Part shown: positions 25,179-32,113 of the stretch, piece after piece
Position numbering within the stretch: position 1 is the stretch's first letter
How the letters are laid out: every line of letters begins with the position of its first letter
NCBI RefSeq assembly: GCF_900236475.1
Contig: NZ_LT963352.1
Location: forward strand, 7,241,001 to 7,305,000
Reading direction: 5' to 3'
From: Streptomyces chartreusis NRRL 3882
GTDB lineage: Bacteria > Actinomycetota > Actinomycetes > Streptomycetales > Streptomycetaceae
Length of the DNA stretch: 64,000 nt
Position numbers and translations under genes: made by a program
Notes under the pieces: generated by a model
The model's database searches: none
What the model saw: only the letters and a program-made list of their open reading frames with translations
What the model was told of the DNA's origin: nothing

Positions 25179-25490
25179 GCGCACCCTCACCCCCACCGGC
25201 GCCCGGACCCACGAGCAGATCCGGACAACCACAGAGCGCTACGCCACCCCCAGAACCCCTTCTCCCTTCCTGTTTCTCCCTGTTCCTCCCTGAGGAGGAA
25301 TCCACGCGCCGCCCCCGAGGGCGGCGGATCAACTGGCGCGAAGTGTGAGGTCGCACACCGCCCGGTAGGACGTCGATGTGACGGGCGCATGCACCGGTTT
25401 GCCGAACATGCGTAGGGTGCAGACAACCCAACAGAAGGAGTGCGCCGGCACCGGCGCACAGGATCGACGGCGAAGGAGGGAGCCGGAGCG
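25179..25490 (+). other. Intergenic region upstream of the XRE-cupin regulator
   Basis: Between the transporter terminator and the regulator ATG there are 312 nt with no supported gene. The region contains a pyrimidine-rich tract (about 25256-25290), a perfect 9-2-9 inverted repeat at 25440-25459, and AAGGAGGG at 25473-25480 as the ribosome site. No clear -35/-10 pair was found. Confidence 0.55.
25440..25459. promoter_or_regulatory. Perfect inverted repeat, candidate operator of the XRE-cupin regulator
   Basis: GTGCGCCGG (25440-25448) and CCGGCGCAC (25451-25459) are perfect inverted repeats with a 2-nt spacer, 32 nt before the regulator start. Autoregulation is inferred from position. Confidence 0.4.
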
Positions 25491-26060
25491 ATGGGCGACC
25501 ACAAAGAGCAGCCCCTTCGGGTGGGCGCGGCCGTGCGTCGGCGGCGCCGCGCGCTGGAGCTCACCCTCGCCGTCGTGGCCGAGCGCAGCGGCCTGTCGGT
25601 CCCGTTCCTCAGCCAGGTCGAGAACGACCGTGCCCGGCCCAGCACGGGTTCCCTGGAGAAGGTCGCCGACGCCCTGCGCACCACCGCGGTCGAGCTCCTC
25701 GCCGCCGCCGACCCGGCGTGCAGCGTGGACGTCGTCCGGGCCGACGACACCGAACCGCTGCCCCAGCCCCGGACCCGGTCCCTGGTGCGCGGCCACCACC
25801 AGATGCACGCCTCCGAGTTCACCGGCGACCACGACGCCGGCCGTGAATTCCAGTACCGCAACGATCAGTTGATGTACGTCGCCGACGGCGCGGTGGAGAT
25901 CGAGGCGGAGGGCCGCGCCTACCGTCTGGGCCGCGGCGACACGCTGTACCTCACCGGCGGTGTGCGGCACCGCTGGCGGGCGGCGGAGTCCGACACCCGG
26001 GTGATCGTCGTCGCCGTGGCCGAACACATCGAGGCGGTCCGGGACCGGCCACGCCGGTGA
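25491..26060 (+). CDS. XRE-family regulator with C-terminal cupin domain
   Basis: The 189-residue protein has an N-terminal helix-turn-helix (VGAAVRRRRRALELTLAVVAERSGLSVPFLSQVENDRARPSTGSLEKVADAL, about 9-60) and a C-terminal cupin (about 100-180: FQYRNDQLMYVADGAVEIEAEGRAYRLGRGDTLYL ... HRWRA). Such regulators bind a small metabolite in the cupin and control catabolic or resistance genes. ATG at 25491 has AAGGAGGG upstream. The next gene starts within its stop codon, so both are one transcription unit. Ligand unknown. Confidence 0.9.
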   Translation: MGDHKEQPLRVGAAVRRRRRALELTLAVVAERSGLSVPFLSQVENDRARPSTGSLEKVADALRTTAVELLAAADPACSVDVVRADDTEPLPQPRTRSLVRGHHQMHASEFTGDHDAGREFQYRNDQLMYVADGAVEIEAEGRAYRLGRGDTLYLTGGVRHRWRAAESDTRVIVVAVAEHIEAVRDRPRR

Positions 26061-26776
26061 GGGTCGTCTCGCTGGTCCCGTCGCTGACCGAGGCCGTGGC
26101 CCGGTCCGCGCCCGGCGTGCTGGTCGGCGCCACCGACTGGTGCACGCACCCGCCCGGCCTCGAGGTCGTACGCGTCGGCGGCACCAAGAACCCGAAGGCC
26201 GACCGGATCGTCTCCCTCGCTCCCGACCTGGTGATCGCCAACGAGGAGGAGAACCGCGAACCCGACCTCGCGGCCCTGCGCGCGGCGGGCGTCGAGGTCC
26301 TGGTCACGGAGATCCGCGACGTGCCGCAGGCCTTCCGGGAACTGGCCCGGGTCCTGGACGCCTGCGGGGTGGCGGCCCGCCCGCGCTGGCTGGACGAGGC
26401 GGAGGAGACCTGGTCGTCCCTGCCGCGCCCGGCCGCCCGGCCGACGGCGATCGTGCCGGTCTGGCGCCGCCCGTGGATGGTCCTGGGCCGCGACACCTTC
26501 GCGGGCGACGTCCTGGCCCGCCTGGGGGTCGACCACGTGTACGCGGCGCACCCCGACCGCTATCCCCGCATCCCGCTGGAGGAACTCCGCGCCGCCGCGC
26601 CGGACCTGGTGGTCCTCCCGGACGAGCCCTACCGCTTCACCGCGGACGACGGCCCGGAGGCCTTCCCCGGCCTGCCCTGCGCGCTCGTCAGCGGACGGCA
26701 CCTGACGTGGTACGGGCCGTCGCTGGCCGAGGCGCCACGGGTCCTGGGCCGGGCCCTGCGAGCAGCTCGCCCCTGA
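26057..26776 (+). CDS. BtuF-like helical-backbone metal-receptor protein without signal peptide
   Basis: The 239-residue protein matches the class III periplasmic binding fold of BtuF/FhuD: MRVVSLVPSLTEAV at the N-terminus, DRIVSLAPDLVIANEEENR, LVTEIRDVPQAFRELARVLDACG and the C-terminal LEELRAAAPDLVVLPDEPYRF. Unlike transporter-bound relatives it begins at the first core strand, with neither signal peptide nor lipobox, so it should stay in the cytoplasm. No ABC permease is nearby. It starts at a GTG overlapping the XRE-cupin stop (GTGA), suggesting co-production with that regulator. The 3' end overlaps the convergent transporter gene by 89 nt. Confidence 0.85.
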   Translation: MRVVSLVPSLTEAVARSAPGVLVGATDWCTHPPGLEVVRVGGTKNPKADRIVSLAPDLVIANEEENREPDLAALRAAGVEVLVTEIRDVPQAFRELARVLDACGVAARPRWLDEAEETWSSLPRPAARPTAIVPVWRRPWMVLGRDTFAGDVLARLGVDHVYAAHPDRYPRIPLEELRAAAPDLVVLPDEPYRFTADDGPEAFPGLPCALVSGRHLTWYGPSLAEAPRVLGRALRAARP

Positions 26777-27839
26777 GCAGCCCGCGTACGGTGCCCACCG
26801 CGGCGGTGCCCCACGCGGCGACCAGCACCGCGTACAGCACGACGGCCGGCCCCGCGTAGGCCACGAGCCCCGTGTGCCGGCCCAGTGCCTCGGCGCCCGT
26901 GACACAGGTGCCGACCGGGAAGGTGAACGACCACCAGGTCATCGAGAAGGGCATCCCGTGCCGCCGGGCGCGCAGCACATGGGCCGTGGCGAGGCAGAAC
27001 CACAGCAGCGCGAATCCCATCACGGGCACGCCGTAGAGCACGGCGAGGACACCGAAGCCCTGGCTGTACGGCGCCGGTAGGACCCCGGGGGCGACGTCCG
27101 CGAACGCGCCGACCGCGGTCGTGGACTGCCCGAGCGGCCCGAGCACCAGGAAGAGCGTCGGGGTGAGGGCGAGCGGCAGCGGCCCGCCGGTGATCAGCCG
27201 TCCGAAGACCAGCGGCAGCATGACCAGGGTCGCGAGCAGGCTGAGCCCGAACAGCGCGACACAGACGAGGAGCAGCGTCTCCCGGGGCTGACCGGGAGGC
27301 AGATGGCGCACCAGCGGCGGCCCGACGGCGGCGGACACCATGGGCGCGACCAGGGGCAGCAGCCAGACGGGCGTGGCCTGTCCCGGCTCGACCCGGTGGC
27401 CTACGGCCATCAGATACGGCACCGCGACGGCCGCGGCCAGTCCGAGAACCGTACCGGCGCCGAACAGCACGGCGTCGAGCGCCACGGCCGCCCGCACGCC
27501 GATCCAGTCCCGGCCGACGCCGAGAGCACCCCCGCCGACGGCCAGGAGGGCCATCGCGAGGCAGCCGTAGAAGGGTGCGGTCGCGGGGTCGAGGAGGTGG
27601 GCGCGGGCCTGGTCCCGGTGGTGGGCCCAGTGCACGGCCCGGGCGCCGAGCAGGGTGACGAGCAGGACCAGGGAGAGGGCCCAGACACCGGCCAGCGTGC
27701 CGCGCAGCCCGGGGGCGTGCGGCGACAGGGCGGTCCCGGCGGTGGCGACGACGGCGGTGCCCATGACGGTGGCGTACCAGTTGGGTCCGAGGTGACGGAC
27801 GGAGACTGCGCACGGAACGGGCTGGGCTGCGGTGACCAT
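26688..27839 (-). CDS. TDT-family transporter (TehA/C4-dicarboxylate or sulfite exporter type)
   Basis: The 383-residue protein has about ten membrane segments with the TDT pattern: LGPNWYATVMGTAVVATA in helix 1, PYLMAVGH, and a late FSMTWWSFTFPVGTCVTGAEALG motif typical of the family. Members export C4-dicarboxylates, sulfite or tellurite-related anions; the substrate here cannot be chosen. ATG at 27839 has GTGGAG upstream. It is divergent from a LysR regulator at 27910, its likely controller. The last 30 codons overlap the 3' end of the opposing BtuF-like gene. Confidence 0.88.
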   Translation of the reverse strand: MVTAAQPVPCAVSVRHLGPNWYATVMGTAVVATAGTALSPHAPGLRGTLAGVWALSLVLLVTLLGARAVHWAHHRDQARAHLLDPATAPFYGCLAMALLAVGGGALGVGRDWIGVRAAVALDAVLFGAGTVLGLAAAVAVPYLMAVGHRVEPGQATPVWLLPLVAPMVSAAVGPPLVRHLPPGQPRETLLLVCVALFGLSLLATLVMLPLVFGRLITGGPLPLALTPTLFLVLGPLGQSTTAVGAFADVAPGVLPAPYSQGFGVLAVLYGVPVMGFALLWFCLATAHVLRARRHGMPFSMTWWSFTFPVGTCVTGAEALGRHTGLVAYAGPAVVLYAVLVAAWGTAAVGTVRGLLRGELLAGPGPGPVAPRPATARTTSGAVR

Positions 27840-27887
27840 GACTCCACGGTCGGGCCGTGGGCACCCCACCACCAGGGAGCATGCCTC

Positions 27888-27899
27888 TATGGCCACATA
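27888..27899. promoter_or_regulatory. Inverted repeat in the LysR/TDT divergent promoter
   Basis: TATG-GCCA-CATA lies 11 nt before the LysR ATG and 48 nt before the transporter start. Its size and position fit a core LysR-type site, but this is inference. Confidence 0.35.
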
Positions 27900-27909
27900 A
27901 GCTGGGTTT

Positions 27910-28839
27910 ATGAGCAGGACGGAAGAGCAGGGTGAGGTCCCGACCGGCGGGTCTCTCGCGCACCGGGTGCCGGATCTGGGCGCCCTGGAGTTGCTGCTGG
28001 CGGTGGCGCGGCTCGGCAGCCTCGGCGGGGCGGCGAGGGAACTCGGCATCACCCAGCCCGCGGCCAGCAGCCGGATCCGGTCGATGGAGCGGCAGCTCGG
28101 CGTGGCGCTGGTCGACCGCTCACCGCGCGGGTCCCGGCTCACGGACGCCGGTGCGCTGGTGACGGACTGGGCGCGGCGCATCGTCGAGGCGGCGGAGGCG
28201 TTCGACGTGGGGGCGCAGGCGCTGCGCGACCGCCGCGACTCCCGGTTGCGGGTCGCGGCGAGCATGACGATCGCGGAGTACCTGCTGCCGGGCTGGCTGC
28301 TCGCGCTGCGCGCCCAGCGGCCCGACACGGCGGTGTCCCTGCTCGCCGGGAACTCGACGGTGGTCGCGGAGCGGCTGCTGTCGGACGAGGCGGACGTGGG
28401 GTTCGTCGAGGGACTGACGGTCCCGAAGGGGCTGGACTCGGTGGTCATCGCCCACGACCGCCTGATAGTGGTCACGGCCCCCGCGCATCCCTGGGCCCGC
28501 CGGCGACGGCCCCTGGCGGCCGGGGAGCTGGCGTCGACGCCCCTCATCCTCCGCGAGAAGGGCTCCGGCACCCGCCAGGTCCTGGACGCGGCGCTGGGCG
28601 GGCTGGCCAGGCCGCTGATCGAGCTGTCGTCCACCACGGCGGTCAAGGCGGCGGCGGTGAGCGGGGCGGGGCCGGCGGTCCTGAGCGAACTGGCGGTGGG
28701 GGAGGAGCTGGCGATGCGCCGCCTGGTGCGCGTGCCGGTGGAGGGGGTGGCCCTGGCGCGTGACCTCCGCGCGGTGTGGCCGACGGGACATCGCCCTACG
28801 GGGCCGGCCAGGGACCTGTTGTCGCTGACGCGGGGGTAG
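27910..28839 (+). CDS. LysR-family transcriptional regulator
   Basis: The 309-residue protein has the LysR winged helix (about 24-82: LELLLAVARLGSLGGAARELGITQPAASSRIRSMERQLGVALVDRSPRGSRLTDAG) and an effector-binding domain (RLRVAASMTIAEYLLPGWLLALRAQRPD, then LILREKGSGTRQVLD). It is divergent from the TDT-family transporter with only 70 nt between starts, the classical LysR arrangement, so control of that transporter is likely. The effector is unknown. ATG at 27910 lacks a strong ribosome site. Confidence 0.92.
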   Translation: MSRTEEQGEVPTGGSLAHRVPDLGALELLLAVARLGSLGGAARELGITQPAASSRIRSMERQLGVALVDRSPRGSRLTDAGALVTDWARRIVEAAEAFDVGAQALRDRRDSRLRVAASMTIAEYLLPGWLLALRAQRPDTAVSLLAGNSTVVAERLLSDEADVGFVEGLTVPKGLDSVVIAHDRLIVVTAPAHPWARRRRPLAAGELASTPLILREKGSGTRQVLDAALGGLARPLIELSSTTAVKAAAVSGAGPAVLSELAVGEELAMRRLVRVPVEGVALARDLRAVWPTGHRPTGPARDLLSLTRG

Positions 28840-28876
28840 TTTCCTCGCCCCCGCCGCCCCTGCCCGTCCCCTCCCC

Positions 28877-28968
28877 AGGGGCTCCGCCCCTTCGACCCCG
28901 CCAAGGGGCTCCACCCCCTGGCCCCCCATCGGCCTGAACGGCCTCGTCCTCAATCGCCGGGCGGGCTG
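28877..28968. repeat. Tandem GC-rich hairpins and dispersed Streptomyces repeat at convergent gene ends
   Basis: Two related hairpin units, AGGGGCTCCGCCCCT (28877-28891) and AGGGGCTCCACCCCCT (28904-28919), are followed by GCCTCGTCCTCAATCGCCGG (28941-28960) and GCGGGCTG. The last part resembles a repeat that, from general knowledge, is very common in Streptomyces. It runs into the amidotransferase-like gene on the minus strand and supplies its stop codon at 28950. The hairpins probably terminate transcription from both sides. Confidence 0.65.
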
Positions 28969-29660
28969 GATGTGGCGGACTCCGCCGCCTCCACCAGCGC
29001 CCGCATCACCCGGACGTCCTCGCCCATCTCCGGATGCCACTGGACGCCCAGCACCCAGCCCGCACCGGACGGCAGTTCCAGGGCCTCCACCGTGCCGTCG
29101 TCCGCGTAGGCCGACGGGACGAGTCCCTCGCCCAGGCGGTCCACGGCCTGGTGGTGATACGCCGGCACCGATGTCTCCTCGGGCACGACAGCCGCGTACA
29201 GACTCCCCGGCACCGGCTTGACCGCGTGGTTGCCGAAGACGCCCACGACCTCCGCGTGCCCGTCGAGGTGCTGCACCAGCGTCCCGCCCAGGGCGACGTT
29301 CAGCAGTTGCATGCCCCGGCAGATGCCGAGCAGCGGGACGCGCGCCGTGAGGGCCGCGTCGATCAGGGCCAGTTCCCACGCGTCGCGCTCCCGCGCGGGC
29401 GGCCCGGTGCGGGGATGCGGCTCGGCGCCGTACCGTACGGGCTCCACGTCCGGGCCGCCCGCGATGACCAGGCCGTCCAGCCGGGCCACGGTCGCGGCCG
29501 CGTACGCGGGGTCGTCGGGCGGAAGCATCGCGGCGAGGCCGCCCGCCCGCTGCACGAGCCGGGGATAGCCGACCGGCAGCAGCGCGGCCTCCAGTTCCCA
29601 CACCCCCCAGCGCGCACCGGCCTCCAGATACGTGCTGACCCCGATCAACGGCCTGGCCAC
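28950..29660 (-). CDS. Class I glutamine amidotransferase-like gamma-glutamyl hydrolase (PuuD type)
   Basis: The 236-residue enzyme has the nucleophile elbow GICRGMQLLN (Cys114) and the His-Glu pair VQWHPE (His209, Glu211) of the peptidase C26 family. The family includes PuuD, which hydrolyses gamma-glutamyl-GABA. In this cluster it would release glutamate from the end product of a gamma-glutamylated amine pathway, for example gamma-glutamylglycine if the starting amine is ethanolamine (inference). It lies 24 nt downstream of the permease gene on the same strand and is probably co-transcribed. The last residues (SPPGD) and stop are contributed by a dispersed repeat. Confidence 0.92.
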   Translation of the reverse strand: MARPLIGVSTYLEAGARWGVWELEAALLPVGYPRLVQRAGGLAAMLPPDDPAYAAATVARLDGLVIAGGPDVEPVRYGAEPHPRTGPPARERDAWELALIDAALTARVPLLGICRGMQLLNVALGGTLVQHLDGHAEVVGVFGNHAVKPVPGSLYAAVVPEETSVPAYHHQAVDRLGEGLVPSAYADDGTVEALELPSGAGWVLGVQWHPEMGEDVRVMRALVEAAESATSSPPGD

Positions 29661-29684
29661 AGAAACTCCCTCACACTCGATGCC

Positions 29685-31130
29685 TCAGTCCCGTGTCAAC
29701 TCTGCCTCGGCCGCGGCCAGTGCCGCGAACTCCTCCTCCGGTGCCTTCGCCACCAGCCGCTTCCTGCTGTACAGACCGAAGTACGCGAGGGCCACGACGT
29801 ACACCGCGAGCGCGATGAAGGCCGCCGTCACGTCCACCAGGAACGTCGCCACCAGCGCCGCACAGGCCAGCACCAGGGCGACGGAGGAGGTCAGCACCCC
29901 GCCCGGTGTGCGGTACGGCCGCGGCAGCTCCGGCTCCCGGCGGCGCAGCACGATGTGCGACAGGGACATCAACGCGTAGGAGATGGTCGCGCCGAAGACC
30001 GCGATGTTCAGCATCCGGGCGCCGTCGCCCGACACCGCCGCCAGCAGGAAGCCGATCGTGCCGGGGACCAGCAGTCCCAGGTACGGCGCCTTGCGGCGGC
30101 TGGTGAGGGACAGGAAGCGGGGCAGGTAGCCCGCGCGGGACAGGGCGAACAGCTGGCGCGAGCCCGCGTAGATCAGGGAGAAGAACGACGCCACCAGGCC
30201 GGCCAGGCCCGCGTAGTTCACGATCCTGCTCAGGGTCGTCGCCCTGCCGTCCGGCTGGAGCGCCTCGACGAGGGGGTTGCCCGCCTCCTGGATCGACGCC
30301 GAGCCGCGTGCCCCGGCCGCCGCGACGAAGGTCACCACCGCCAGTACGACCAGGATGCCCATCGACCAGCGGATCGCCTTGGGCAGCGTACGGGCCGGGT
30401 CCCGCGTCTCCTCGGCGGCCAGCGGCACGCCCTCGACGCCCAGGAAGAACCACATGCCGAACGGGAACGCCGCCCAGATGCCGAGCAGGCCGAAGGGGAG
30501 CCAGGAGCTCGACCCCGCGGCGGAGGAGTCGACCGGGATGTCGTCCAGCGAGGCGAACGAGAAGTCGGGCAGTGCCGCCAGCGCGAACACGACCAGGGCG
30601 GCCACCGCGATGCCGGTGACGACGAAGCTGAAGCGCAGGGCCTCGCCCACACCCCAGAGGTGGATGCCGAGGAAGATAGCGAAGCAGACCAGGTACATCG
30701 GCCAGCCGGACTCCAGGCCGAACAGGCCCAGCGACTCGACGTAGTCGCCGATGAAGATGACGATGGCGGCGGGCGCGAGGACGTACTCGATGAGGATCGC
30801 CGTACCGGTCAGGAAGCCGCCCCACGGGCCGAGCGCCCGACGGGCGAAGCCGTAGCCGCCACCCGCCGTCGGCAGGATCGAGGACAGCTCGGCGAGGGCG
30901 AAGACCATGCACGCGTACATCGCGCCCATGAGCACCATGGCGATCGCCAGGCCGCCGAAGCCGCCCTCGGCCAGGCCGAAGTTCCAGCCCGAGTAGTCAC
31001 CGGAGACGACGTAGGCGACGCCGAGACCGGTCAGCAGCACCCAGCCGGCGCTGCCGCGGCGGAGCGCCCTGCGTTCCAGATAGTCGTCCGCCTGCGCGGC
31101 GGCGGGTGGGCTGGTGGATTCCTGGGACAT
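29685..31130 (-). CDS. APC-superfamily permease, ethanolamine (EAT) type
   Basis: The 481-residue permease has twelve membrane segments. Its N-terminal part, LTGLGVAYVVSGDYSGWNFGLAEGGFGGLAIAMVLMG, is characteristic of the EAT (ethanolamine) group of the amino acid-polyamine-organocation superfamily, including the unwound helix-1 region and FALAELSSILPTAGGGYGFARRALG in helix 2-3. GGGAG lies about 8 nt before the ATG at 31130. The hydrolase gene follows at 24 nt. It is probably the importer of the cluster's amine. Its upstream region carries GGATCCA and GCAATACC motifs that also occur before the ligase gene. Confidence 0.88.
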   Translation of the reverse strand: MSQESTSPPAAAQADDYLERRALRRGSAGWVLLTGLGVAYVVSGDYSGWNFGLAEGGFGGLAIAMVLMGAMYACMVFALAELSSILPTAGGGYGFARRALGPWGGFLTGTAILIEYVLAPAAIVIFIGDYVESLGLFGLESGWPMYLVCFAIFLGIHLWGVGEALRFSFVVTGIAVAALVVFALAALPDFSFASLDDIPVDSSAAGSSSWLPFGLLGIWAAFPFGMWFFLGVEGVPLAAEETRDPARTLPKAIRWSMGILVVLAVVTFVAAAGARGSASIQEAGNPLVEALQPDGRATTLSRIVNYAGLAGLVASFFSLIYAGSRQLFALSRAGYLPRFLSLTSRRKAPYLGLLVPGTIGFLLAAVSGDGARMLNIAVFGATISYALMSLSHIVLRRREPELPRPYRTPGGVLTSSVALVLACAALVATFLVDVTAAFIALAVYVVALAYFGLYSRKRLVAKAPEEEFAALAAAEAELTRD

Positions 31131-31187
31131 GGACGGACTCCCGACGGGCGGCGGACACGGGGTCGAGCGGGCTCCCGCTCAATGGAA

Positions 31188-31230
31188 TGGATCCACACCT
31201 TTTCGGTGCCGACCGGGGAATGGCAATACC
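31188..31230. promoter_or_regulatory. Motif region upstream of the EAT-type permease
   Basis: TGGATCCA (31188-31195) and GCAATACC (31223-31230) both recur in the divergent promoter region at 32051-32092. They are candidate sites for the FadR-type regulator encoded at 31255. Confidence 0.4.
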
Positions 31231-31254
31231 CGTGCGTTAATCGCCCGTAAATCC

Positions 31255-32016
31255 TCACGCGCCGCGACCCGGCGCGGCGCGGCCGAGGAAGCCGCGCAGC
31301 AGCGCCGCCGTGCCCGCGCAGTGCTCGCGGGTGATCTCCCGGGCCTGGTCGGCATCGCCCTCGATCACGGCCTCCACCAGGGCCGTGTGCTGCCGCTGCG
31401 AGTGTTCGAGGTTGCGCACCAGCAGCGGGATGCAGTCGAGCAGGTCGTTCACGGTCGCGCGGACGGCCGCGTACTGGGCGGTGAGCGTGGGGGAGCCGGA
31501 CAGCTCGGCGAGGGTGAGGTGCAGCAGCGTGTCCTGCCGGCGGTAGTCGGCGAGCGGGGCGTCGTGCGTGCGCGCCAGGGCCTCCCGGAGCCGATCCGCC
31601 TGCTTGTCGTCCAGCCCGTGCGCCGCGCACAGCCCCGCCGCCCCGACCTCCAGCACCTCCCGGAACCGCAGCACGTCCTCAATGTCGACCTCGGCGATCC
31701 GGCGCCGCAGCTCGTCCTCGCCGCCGGCGTCGGATCGCGGCAGCACGAACGTGCCGCCGTACCGGCCCCGCCGCGACTCCACCAGCCCCTGGTCCTGGAG
31801 CACCTTCAGCACCTCGCGCAGCGTCACCCGGCTGATCCCCAGCCGCTCCGCCAGCTCCCGCTCGGCCGGCAGCCGCTCGCCCCCCGGCACCAGGCCCAGC
31901 CGTACGACCTGGAGGATCTGCTCCAGCGCCTCCTCGAAGCCGTTGCCCGCGCGCACCGGCCGCAGCACCGGCGTCAGCCCGTCCCGCGTGTCGTCCCCAC
32001 CGGCTTCCTCCGACAT
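31255..32016 (-). CDS. FadR-subfamily GntR transcriptional regulator
   Basis: The 253-residue protein has a GntR winged helix (FEEALEQILQVVRLGLVPGGERLPAERELAERLGISRVTLREVLKVLQDQGLVESRRGRYGGTFV, about 27-95) and an all-helical FCD ligand domain (VDIEDVLRFREVLEVGAAGL ... HLTLAELSGSPTL ... DHxxI-like HTALVEAVIEGDADQA). ATG at 32016 is chosen for GAAGGGGG upstream rather than an in-frame TTG at 32037. It is divergent from the glutamine-synthetase-like gene and upstream of the permease, so it probably controls both arms of the cluster. Effector is likely the amine or a gamma-glutamyl intermediate (inference). Confidence 0.9.
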   Translation of the reverse strand: MSEEAGGDDTRDGLTPVLRPVRAGNGFEEALEQILQVVRLGLVPGGERLPAERELAERLGISRVTLREVLKVLQDQGLVESRRGRYGGTFVLPRSDAGGEDELRRRIAEVDIEDVLRFREVLEVGAAGLCAAHGLDDKQADRLREALARTHDAPLADYRRQDTLLHLTLAELSGSPTLTAQYAAVRATVNDLLDCIPLLVRNLEHSQRQHTALVEAVIEGDADQAREITREHCAGTAALLRGFLGRAAPGRGA

Positions 32017-32050
32017 GTGGCCGTACCCCCTTCCCAAGCAATGGTTCTCC

Positions 32051-32092
32051 GCAATACCTTATGGCTCCCGGCGGATCCAGGCAGCGGATCCA
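32051..32092. promoter_or_regulatory. Motif region in the regulator/ligase divergent promoter
   Basis: GCAATACC (32051-32058) and two direct copies of GCGGATCCA (32071-32079 and 32084-32092, 13-bp period) lie between the divergent starts. AGGAGG at 32101-32106 follows as the ligase ribosome site. GCAATACC and GGATCCA also occur upstream of the permease. Confidence 0.45.
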
Positions 32093-32113
32093 AGGAGCCT
32101 AGGAGGCCTTCCC

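Noticed and set aside
25398..25418. TTTGCC and TAGGGT as a promoter for the XRE-cupin regulator
   Set aside because: The spacer is only 9 nt, too short for a standard sigma factor promoter.
29034..31250. Open frame of 738 codons antisense to the hydrolase and permease genes
   Set aside because: Composition is Arg/Gln/Gly-rich shadow sequence; both genes on the minus strand show full family motifs.
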